From contig OX365948.1 of the NCBI GenBank assembly GCA_947247005.1, positions 4,092,001 to 4,156,000 on the forward strand: DNA of 64,000 bases. Reading direction: 5' to 3'. This document shows, piece after piece, positions 1 through 17,100 of the stretch. How positions within the stretch are numbered: position 1 is the stretch's first letter; every line of letters begins with the position of its first letter. This DNA comes from Spisula solida (Eukaryota > Mollusca > Bivalvia > Venerida > Mactridae). A model generated the notes under the pieces. That model ran no database searches, was not told the origin of the DNA, and saw only the letters and a list, made by a program, of their open reading frames with translations. Position numbers and translations under genes: made by a program.

Positions 1-712
1 CCCAATATCGTGCTTGACCTAGATTTTGTTGTGATGATCGTTGTGACTTAGTTTCGTAAAGATCAAGACTAAAACTGTCACCTCTAGTGACTACACAAAG
101 TTTGTCTATTATTTTCCCTTGTGACCTAGTTTTTGACCCACGATGACCCAATATCGAACTTGACCTAGATTTCGTTAAAATGATCATTGTGACCGAGTTT
201 CATAAAGATTAGACCAAAATTGTGACCTCAAGTGACTACACAAGGGTTTTCTATGATTTGACCTTGTGACCTAGTTATTGACCCCAGATGACCCAATATC
301 AAACTTGACCTAAATTTTGTTGAGATGATCATTGTGACCAAGTTTCATGAAGATTAAGTCAAAATTGTGACCTCTAGTGACTACACAAGGTTTTTCTATG
401 ATTTGACCTTGTGACCTAGTTTTTGACCCCGGATGACCTAATATCGAACTTGACCTAAATTTTGTTGAGATGATCATTGTGACCAAGTTTCATAAAGATT
501 AAGTCAAAATTGTGACCTCTAGTGACTACACAAGGGTTTTCTATGATTTGACCATGTGACCTAGTTTTTGACCCCGGATGACCCAATATCGAACCTGGCC
601 TAATTTTACTGAGATGATCATTGTGACCAAGTTTCATGAAGATTAAGTCAAAATTGTGACCTCTAGTGTCTACACAAGCCAATTGTTGACGGACGAAGAG
701 TGATCACAAAAA
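1..712 (-). repeat. AGGTCA-rich dispersed element, copy 1 (cut by window edge)
   Basis: About five tandem units of roughly 120-145 bp, read in reverse relative to the copies at 40.9 and 60.0 kb. Each unit carries TGACCTTGTGACCTAG, the reverse of CTAGGTCACAAGGTCA. The right end reaches the segment that reads GTTGACGGACGAAGAGTGATCACAAAA, seen at the left terminus of the intact copies, but the terminal hairpin is lost. It lies downstream of the RPS7 3' end. No coding potential is credible; open frames here come from the repeat periodicity. Confidence 0.85.
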
Positions 713-1041
713 TGTAACCAAGTTTCATGAAGATTAAATCAGAATTGTGACCCTCTCAAGTGTTTAGAAATCAATTGCAGACAACCGCCATCCAACAATC
801 CTGAATGCTTCCCATGAGCACTTTGTCCTCAGATGAGTTACAACATGTAGGAAGAGATCTCTCAGGCAAGAAACAAGTTACTGTGCTAGATAAATTTATG
901 ACATTTGGAGAGCTGTTGAAACTCGTCCCTCAAAGAGGAAACACCGGCAGCTATTGAACACATCCTACAGCAACAACATAATCTGCTCTATATATCCAAT
1001 AATCCAAATACAAAATAACACTTCATTTCTTCGCCACTTAA

Positions 1042-1047
1042 TTTATT
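1042..1047 (-). terminator. Poly(A) signal of RPS7
   Basis: The minus strand reads AATAAA 23 bases after the RPS7 stop codon, the spacing expected for a short ribosomal-protein 3' UTR. Cleavage would fall roughly at 1015-1030. Confidence 0.7.
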
Positions 1048-1069
1048 AAGTTTATGACATACAGAGCAT

Positions 1070-7953
<6,884 letters not shown>

Positions 7954-10317
7954 CTGAAAGGAAAAATACAAAATTTAAGGTTCATCGACAACTTCTGGGA
8001 TACTCCACTGTGAAGTCGGAAACAGTTACGAAAAAAAGTAATTAATATCCACTGCAAACCAATTTACTTTCACGAATACTACTTTTCGCGTTTTTCTGAT
8101 CGTCGGCATACCGATTTTCCCAAATACAAACTTTCGCGTTTTAAGTTTCCTGCATTGTCGATATTAATGTTTTTAGAACTTTCGCAGTGACTTTTTTTCA
8201 CCAAATTCTACCAAACACGAACTGTGCTAAACTAAATCGCGCAAAATAATTTATAGGTTTACAGTAATAACCTAGTTCTATATGAACCTTCTCTTAAAAT
8301 TTGGGGAAAAAAACTTGTTGCAAAGGGCAAGAAAAAACTTGCAGTAAATTGAAGTTTAGAGGAAAACTGCATGATTATAATGAGATTCTCTGACGGGAAG
8401 ACGTCTGTTAACGCCCCCTGCTATAGTTGGAAAAAGTTGTGAGTACTTAATAGCGATGATCACTTATGGCATTCATCTGTATGTCAATCATCTGGACTAC
8501 TTTGGTAGTGCTTTGCTATGAAACGGACAGTCTGCTATCAGCAGGCCCTGCACTAAGGTTAAATTTCAGGAAGTCCCGACTTCCTGACCTTTGATTTGGG
8601 AAGTCCCAGTATGATTTTACGGAAGTCCCAAGTTTCGAACATCAACTCTGCGTGTACATTCAGTAATGTAGTGCCATCCAACAGTATGTAGGATTGTCCA
8701 ACCATTGTTACTAAGTTCAGATTACATTCATGAAATATTTTATCTGTACTTAGAGCCCATTTAACCCTTTACTTAATATGTGTTACTGTGTATTGTTTTG
8801 ATATATGATCAATCCAGCTACATGTATGATTGCTCAATGATATGGTCAGTTCAGTGTACTGGTTCAAGCATATTTACAATCCATTTTAACCCTTTGCTAA
8901 ATCGGCATATACTAGTAGCCTGCTTATAAACATTTTAATTGGTCATCCTTATTATCAGCAAGATGTATATACACAATCATGAGGTAAACAATGAAAATTT
9001 ATTTCTGAACACGATACATATTTTATTGAAAATTGAGGTATGTCTATGGAGTATAGGGTTAAGAATAAGATGTTCAAAAAATGTTACTTGATTTAAGTAC
9101 TAATAGCACACTTGAATTCTTACAATAATAGAAGCCAAAACCGTATGACTGATTAAAATAAAACACGAGTTTATCCGAAGATATGTACATATCCGAAATA
9201 GTGCAACTTGTATGTCATATAAGTCGTTCTTTTCCCGGTCATTTGCAGTAATTTATGCACCTAAACTCATATCTTAATTGCTATTGTTTAAATGCCCCAA
9301 AATGTGTTAAAACTTGAATAATACCAGCACCATTTAATGCTTCCGAACACCACGTCATTTACACAATTTTAATGTTCGCGCTATGCAAATTCAGAAAAAA
9401 ATTCGCTGCGTCGATCAATAAATTCCTCAAATTTAACACACGTGTATCGCATACAGTTTACGGGATAAATTCGCATGCCGCACGATCAAAGACCGCCGAG
9501 GCACTACCCGCACCTTTGAAGGGAAGCGCGTCGGTCACATCAAACGTCCTTAACATAGACATTGATGCCGCACGCTGGTTTGATGAAACTGCCGACCGAA
9601 CGTTGGCAAAAGTATGTTAGAGTTGTGATATATTGTGTCTGGGATTTATGTAAACGCGCGGAATATGAATTACAAGGTAAATTATTCTTTTTAAACTCGA
9701 TTTTTGCAGAACATACGTTTTGACTCATGTCTTTTTTTAATTATGCGTACAACTAAGAATTACGCTTACCCAACGTACGACAAATTTATAAAATAAAATC
9801 GATAATTCAATAAAATCAATGAAAGCATACGTGTTTACGTAACGGTTTGTAACAACACAATTATCTGTCTCTACACGAGATTATTAGCGCGACGCGTTTT
9901 ACACACCTTTAGTGAATTTTATTACCGCAGCGATCACGTACATTATTATGTACAGTACGCATGATCAGGCCGTCAATCAAATTAGCTGACAATAAGTGGG
10001 CGGAGCATACTTTTATCGATTGGCCAATGATCTAGCGTGATTAATGAAATCAGTCTGATGCGGCTTTCACCGTCTGAAGTTTACACAACAGGACGTCCTG
10101 CGTATTGATTATCGGCGTATAACATATTTTATTGACGTACGCTGTACGAACGATAATTTGATTTCTAGCGTACACGGCCGATTTCCTGGCGTAATATACG
10201 CCCGTACGCACGCTAACGCAAGTGCTGTATCAGCCTATCTGCAATACTTTTAGTGCTCCCCAGTTGGTAACAAATCAATTTTTCGCTTTGGCCAGGAATT
10301 TGACACGCAAAAATGAG

Positions 10318-10405
10318 TGAACTGGGCGAGAAAATGTGCAACCAGACCCGGGCACGAACCTGGGACCCTTCGCTTACAGGGCGAATGCTCTACCGGCTGA
10401 GCTAG
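10318..10405 (-). repeat. tRNA-Thr-like SINE head, first of two
   Basis: The minus strand has a good D-arm (GCTAGCTCAGCCGGTAGAGC), an anticodon arm TTCGC-CCTGTAA-GCGAA (TGT in the anticodon position) and a T-arm containing GGTTCGTGCC. The acceptor stem does not pair and position 33 is C instead of T, so it is a pseudo-tRNA or SINE head. A degenerate second copy with the same right-hand flank (CACAAGG...CCCTATTAG) lies 200 bp downstream. Confidence 0.6.
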
Positions 10406-10529
10406 CAAACTGCCTACACAAGGTTGTTCCCTATTAGAAATTATACCTATCCAGTACACAATTCAAGGAGTTATTAGAACCTCTGTGGGACATTCTAAGG
10501 GTGTAGTGGGTTCCAAATGTAACAAGGTG

Positions 10530-10622
10530 AGAAAAATGTGCAACCAGACCAGGACTCGAACATGGGCCCCTTCACTTACAGGGAGAATGCTCAAGACTAA
10601 GCAAGCCGGCTGAATACACAAG
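10530..10622 (-). repeat. tRNA-like SINE head, second degenerate copy
   Basis: Same order of blocks as 10318-10405 (GTGCAACCAGACC, GAACATGGG, CTTACAGGGAGAATGCTC, CACAAGG) but with the D-arm ruined. The pair is a local duplication or two insertions of the same SINE. Confidence 0.5.
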
Positions 10623-11105
10623 GTTCTCCCCTATTAGTAATTAAATCCTTTACACACTTCTACAAATCATGACACCAAACGTTTCAGTTAACATTTGCAT
10701 TAGTTTAAAATTGGAAATTCACAAAAAAACTAAAATGTCAAGTGACCAGCCTTCACAGATCTAAGAAAAATTCCAGTTGCAGTCAGCAGTTCCTAGGTAT
10801 TTAAGACATAGCATGATAAATAGGATAATGTCAATGTCGTCATGACACAAAACAATCAAAGGAAATATCAAAACACACAGGTTTTCTGGAAGTATCCGAT
10901 CTCAAGATCCAACATCAACAAGAAGTAAATGTCAATATTGCGCATGAAACATATCTATACAGTTAAATAACAGCACAAATCAATGGTTAGATTTTCCTTC
11001 TTTAAATACAGCCATCAAGATAGAAAGATTATAGCAGATTCAAGTCGGTAAAACAGGATTCTCTAAGGTATAGTAATAATATGCACCTTCTATGTATGGC
11101 GATAA

Positions 11106-11198
11106 CGGAAAAGGAAGTTGATTCGCAGACTGGTTTCGTTCTAGGATTTGTATAAAACCCAAGTCTGTCCGGTCGTAAATAAATCCGGAAAAACGGTG
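11106..11198. promoter_or_regulatory. Candidate bidirectional promoter of RPS7 and RNASEH1
   Basis: On the minus strand, position 11117 begins CTTCCTTTTCCG, a pyrimidine tract preceded by A that fits the 5'-terminal oligopyrimidine (TOP) start of ribosomal protein mRNAs. On the plus strand the first in-frame ATG of RNASEH1 is at 11199. If the TOP tract is the RPS7 cap site, the two genes share a promoter of about 100 bp or less. Known: RP genes use TOP starts and often a noncoding first exon. Inferred: exact start sites; the first RPS7 donor was not placed with confidence (a weak AAG/GTGCAT lies at about 11092). Confidence 0.4.
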
Positions 11199-14100
11199 AT
11201 GTTTACATGTCGTGCAATTATTCATTCCACGATAAATTCGCTTAAAACTTGTTGTATAAGTGATTTGCAGATGCCATTTTATGCTGTTCGAAGAGGAAAA
11301 TGTCCCGGAATCTATCATACTTGGTACATAAATTAACTCTTCTGTTTATTCTTTAGTCAGTCGATTTCACTGTTTCAGTTTATTTTATCAGCAATTCGTC
11401 ACCAAAACATTTCGACCCAAAAGTAAAATAATGTGGCCGCTGGCCAATGTCTCGAAAGCCCTTCTATGCTTGTACGGCAGTAGTACTAGTAGAGCTTGTT
11501 TAAGGAAATTTACCTGTGTATTGAAACTGTCGTAAGCTATGACGTCCCATAAATCTTCATAATTCATGAAAAGGAATTCCTTTTACACCTCAGCCTGGGG
11601 CTCATGACATATAAATGATATTTTATGAGTAGCCTAATCGCAAGATCTGTTTATACAGTTTATCATTTTTTCCACCAATGTTGTGCCTAATTTTCGCTTT
11701 TATTTGCATGCAATTGCATCCAAACCAATTCGTTAAAATTGTGTACAGCGATTTTCGGAAGATGAATGTTTATAGATACTGGTTGGCGACCACCAAATCC
11801 CGAAGACCACCAATCCGGACAGTCCCAAAAATGCTTTAGTGCGGCCATTAATTTTGATCATCTGTTGTCAATCAATTAGACGCTTGAATTTTGTCAACAC
11901 TACAAAGTAGCAACGATTAAAGTTAAATATTTTACAAGAAATGTTGCATTTATTTTCGTCTGTACTCGCGAAGCATGTTTACATTACCGGGAAGTAGAAA
12001 ATCGCATAACTTCACATGCGCAGCCCTGGAATGTAAACTATGGTCCTTCTGCTAAATATGAGGTAAGACATTGGGATGTTTTGTAAACAGTTCAACCAGG
12101 AAAATATAGCTTTAATAAATATGTGCAGTTCAAAACATCGTACAAAGCTATTTTTGTCATAAATTTTGCACAAACCGTTCATTGGTGCTCTCCCTTGATT
12201 CATTACCAAGTTTAATTTGATATTTAACGCCTGTTCAGAATAAAAAACGCGACAACACAGTGTCTGGATTGATGGTCCTGTTGGCCTTAAAAATGAGGTG
12301 ATGTGGTGAACCCTACAACGGCCCTCAAAATTGCACTTGAGCTATTTTTAAAGAAGTAAACACTTCAATTCAGAGACGAACCTAGCTTCGTTCAGGTGAA
12401 ATTTCAATGGCTTGATTTACACATTTCTTGAGTTATCGTGAAAATATGCCAAAAGTATCCGGATGTAGGATGCCTGCCAGTATACTTTCTTTTTCGTCTA
12501 CCAGCCTTGTATTGAAGTTGTAATATTAATGTGTAATTATAATTGATATCTTGTTAATATTAATTACTAGTGCTGTATGAAAACATAAGAAGTATTATTA
12601 TTAAAATCATACAGTACATTGATACTTATTATCTTGCACAATTTATATGCCCCCAAAAAGGGTGGCATATTAAAATTGAACTGTTTGTCCATCTGTCTGT
12701 CTGAATGTATGTCTGTCGGTTTGTCCGGGCATTCAGGTTAAAGTTTTTAATATATTTCAGTAATATGTTTAATAACAATGGTATCGCATTGAAACTTGGT
12801 ACACTTATTTATTGTCATTAATAAGTCAACTTCACTACACAAGGGGCATTTTGTAAGGAGTGAAAAAAAGGTCAATATTTTGTTTACTATTAATGCTATT
12901 GCATTGAACTTGACATTCTGATTTATTGTCATTAGTAAACTACCCTAAACAGACAAGTGGGATAACTCACGGATGATTTTGTAAAGAGTTATGACCCTTT
13001 TTAACTTAGATATTTTAGTTAAAGTTTTTAATACAGTATTTTGTTTACTCTCAATGCTATTGTAATAGAACTTATTAGTCATACGTAACATCATTAGTCA
13101 ACTTTACTAGACAAGTCATATAACTTTAGGATTATTTTGTAAGGAGTTATGGCCCTTTTGGAACTTGGGACATTTTGGTAACTTAAAGTTCTTGTGTATA
13201 CTATCAACATCTCACTTCAGGGGCATCTGTTCATTAAGGTGGCAGCTCTTGGTTAATTAAAAAATTAGTGAAATTAAACCACCTATAAACCATGCTGTTT
13301 ATGATGCTATTACAATCACAATCACACTTACATATTAAATTCACCAGTCTTGAATGTAAACAAACAGGTGCCAATTTAACAAAAGGATTTTCCTGTCGAT
13401 GGTGTTCACAATTGAAAATAAACAATAAGGTGTGAAATACATACCTCTGTACAGTTGTACTTTACCTGTACAGACAATTTGTTGGCCTATACAGTCGTTG
13501 CAGCTAATTCTGCGCATTGGCTAATTTGCTTTTCTTAAGTTGCAGATTTGTACACACTTCAAGGTGTCGTTTTTCTTTAGTCATTGAGTGTTTTTGGTCG
13601 CATTTGTTACTTATGACAGTCTTACAATCATATCAAAACCAAGTCTTTAAGAATTAATTGATTAATTTTAGAAATAATGCTACCAACTTACTTTTCAGGG
13701 CAGAATGTAAGACACAAGTTGATCAGTATAATGGTGCACGGTACAAAAAGTTCGACAGTGAAGTAGAAGCCAAGAATTTTATCAATGGCTTTGATGTTCC
13801 AGGTATGGGTTATAGCAACATCTGCTGGTATGACAGCCGGGCTATGTGTGGTTCATTCTCTCATCCATTAATTAGAGCATTATCACAAATTTGTGTGACA
13901 GGTGCAGACAAGGAGTGATGACAGTTTTTGTGATACAAGGAATCCTTGTGCGATAACTTAGCTCTTTCCGAATAGGCTCCTTAGTTCTTTAACATGCCAT
14001 GTGTATAGCACCCTCATATACACGACTTATCTCTGGATTTCCAGTTTTTCTCCTGTTGGTGGTACACACTAAAAAGTGTTTCAGAAATGCAATTATAGAT

Positions 14101-17100
14101 TGTCAAAGTGTTATCCGCCATGCCACCATACCACCTGTGTGACCAATTGGAATTTGTAAGATATCATTAACCTCTGTATATTGACACATTTTGACTCATA
14201 GCTAATTTACTATATTTCCTTGCAAATAAATGTACATATAATAATATATATTATAGCAAATGAACTTTCAATGCAGATCTATACAATTCATAGAATATTT
14301 TATATCCAGGGTTTAACTCACATACCAGTAGAAATGGTACACCATCAAGTACAGCTTATAGCAACAAGTCTGCCTCTCAGTCTACAATGGTGGATGACTC
14401 ACAAACTTGTGCTGAACTGAAGATTATTGACAAGGAGATTGAAGTGTTGAAGGAAAAGCTGAAACTGAAGGAAGCAGAGAAGAACCTTCTTGTTGCACAA
14501 TGTCGGTTAAAACAAGTCAAAGAACAGTGTGGTAAGGCTTATTATAATGTGTTAATTAAATGCTTAACTCCTGTTTATGGTAGTAACATGATACTTGTGC
14601 AAGAATTTATTTAAGTCATTTTTTTATCTTGAATGTAAAAAGGACAACATTATTTCTGTAGAATAACTTTTATATAAAATCCCCTAAATACACCTGTAAT
14701 AAACTGTCATCTGGTTTAAGCATCCACACTTGATTCATCCATTGCCTGGTTGCTGAAGACAAGTTGGACTGTATATTATGTTCATTCAATTAATGTAATG
14801 TCTGTATGACCGCTATCACAGGGGTTTGCTTCTAAGTTATTGGAAAATAAAATCATTCCGTACAACCTCCTGCAAGTATTGGTGTTGTTTTAGACGTTGG
14901 TGCTCTACAGAGGTTAAACTTATAGTACACAGCGACATAGGGAATTTTTTTAAGGTGTTGTTATACAGAGGCTGTTGCTTACAGAGAGCCGCTCTGGAGA
15001 GGTTGTACAGTACTGCTATACATCAGAGGTCTTACTGAGGCATAATGCCCAGTCATGAAAATGAGTCGAAAGTCTGTTTCGGGTTCCATTAGCACACACC
15101 CCTTCTCTAAATCTCAGTTAAAACATTGCTCTATTGCTAAAGTTCTGCTATTGAAATTTCTAATGATCATAACATTGTCAAAACTGCAATTTTTTTCATC
15201 AAATATCTTTTATTTTCTGCAGAAAAGTTCATTCTTTCTAATGCAGCGAAGTCGGCATTGTAGGACTCCTGTATACATATTGTTACAACACATTAACATG
15301 TAAACATTACAAACTAAATCCTTTGTAATGGATAGTGGAGGCAAACTTAGGTTAGATCACAGCATTTCAGGTTGCATGAAATAATATCTTCTTCCTTAAA
15401 TTCTTACATGTAGATACACCGGGTAAATCTAAGCCAAGTAAGACTGTATCTCACTCAGCGAAACCATACCATAAATCACCAGCTCCAGCGTCTAGCTCTA
15501 ACTGGAAACAGAACCGAGTTACACAGATGATAGATCTTGATGAAGCCAGACAACTACACACATCTGCAAGACTAGGTTAGTATGGTTTTTTCAGCAACAT
15601 TTAGCCATTTATACACCTGTGAAAAGATGAGACATAATGTACACACCCATCCACCACAGGCGGGCGGAAGTGGCATCTAGTAATTTGTCGGTGCTCATAT
15701 TCAAAAGTTTTCATCTGATAGTCTTCAAATGTCTGTTTATTAGTATGATATCTGGGCCAAGTTTATCAACCCAATCGCTTCCTGGATATGACTTCTTGTC
15801 ATAAGGATGAAGGTTGTGAATGTAGCCAATTTGTGACATATTACCAGACCAACCTAGTACTAGGAATCACACACCAAGATCATTTTGGGAAACAGTATAG
15901 ATTGACTGCATTAACAGTAAAAATGGTGCTTATGTTACCATTCCTAATTTATATGTAAGGGCATTAATCTTTTGGTTATAGTGCTCCTACTGACCCTTGC
16001 TTGTAGCCTAAACTCCTGGAATTTGCAAGTAAAATTTCCATTAAACCATATTTCTTGTTATTGACTTTTACCTTATTAGTAAGTTATTAAATGGATTTTG
16101 GGCTATATAATGATTACTGTCAAGTCAGAAAATGTAGTACATACCTTGAACCCTTGATATTCATCTCTTAGTATGACCTGCAAACTTTCTAAATAACAAA
16201 TTTCTCTGCCCGATCCTAATGTCATCTCAAAAGCTTAAAACAAAATAGTCATATAAAAAATTAAGGCCACTGCTTTGTTGAAGTGTCAGAAGTATATTTA
16301 TATGTATGCTATTTATTTCAGCTTGTGATTCTGACAGTTGTTCTCCCGTTGTTTATACAGACGGTGCTTGCGTTAATAATGGTACACCTCATGCTAAAGC
16401 TGGTATAGGGGTCTATTGGGGACCTAGTCATCCTTAGTAAGTATTGATATATAACACATTTCAATAATGGTACACCTCATGCTAAAGCTGGTATAGGGGT
16501 CTATTGGGGACCTAGTCATCCTTAGTAAGTATTGATATATAACACATTTCAATAATGGTACACCTCATGCTAAAGCTGGTATAGGGGTCTATTGGGGACC
16601 TAGTCATCCTTAGTAAGTATTGATATATAACACATTTCAATAATAGTACACCTCATGCTAAAGCTGGTATAGGGGTCTATTGGGGACCTAGTCATCCTTA
16701 GTAAGTATTGATATATAACACATTTCATTAATGGTACACTTCATGCTAAAGCTGGTATAGGGGTCTATTGGGGACCTAGTCATCCTTAGTAAGTATTGAT
16801 ATATAACACATTTCAATAATGGTACACTTCATGCTAAAGCTGGTATAGGGATCTATTAGGGACCTAGTCATCCTTAGTAAGTACTGATATATAACACATT
16901 TCAATAATGGTACACTTTATGCTAAAGCTGGTATAGGGGTCTATTAGGGACCTAGTCATTCTTAGTAAGTACAGTACTAATATATAACACATTTCATTAA
17001 TGGTACACTTCATTCTAAAGCTGGTATAGGGGTTTATTGGGGACCTGGTCATCCTTAGTAAGTATTTATGTTAGTCATGTAAAGTAAGAATGTACAGTAA

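Larger units (their letters stand above)
7954..11105. other. RPS7 upstream intron region, repeat-rich, no recognised gene
   Basis: The 3' splice site directly before the RPS7 ATG implies an intron that begins somewhere in or beyond this stretch. Contents: a MITE-like block at about 8030-8280 (TTTCGCG-rich, ending in a CCTATAAATTATTTTGCGCG-type motif on the minus strand), a possible hAT-like insert at about 8537-10219 with flanks sharing TATCAGC, and CpG-richer DNA at 9360-10220. An 82-codon open frame at 9372-9620 ends near a plausible donor (AAA/GTATGT) but has no recognised similarity. Confidence 0.4.

Noticed and set aside
455..682. 75-codon frame repeating GHNFDLIFMKLGHNDHL
   Set aside because: It is the translated AGGTCA-rich repeat; the same peptide appears at 25717 and 41485 from other copies.
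9372..9620. 82-codon frame that could be a first exon (ends near AAA/GTATGT)
   Set aside because: Protein-like composition but no recognised similarity and no partner exon; may lie in a transposon.
10318..10405. Functional tRNA-Thr(TGT) gene
   Set aside because: Acceptor stem does not pair, C at position 33, and a degenerate second copy lies beside it.
10250..10459. Frame containing LLAQPVEHSPCKRRVPGSCP
   Set aside because: Typical translation of a tRNA-like sequence on the minus strand, not a protein.
16378..17069. CRISPR-like array
   Set aside because: Units are contiguous copies of exon 5 DNA without variable spacers, and the genome is animal.
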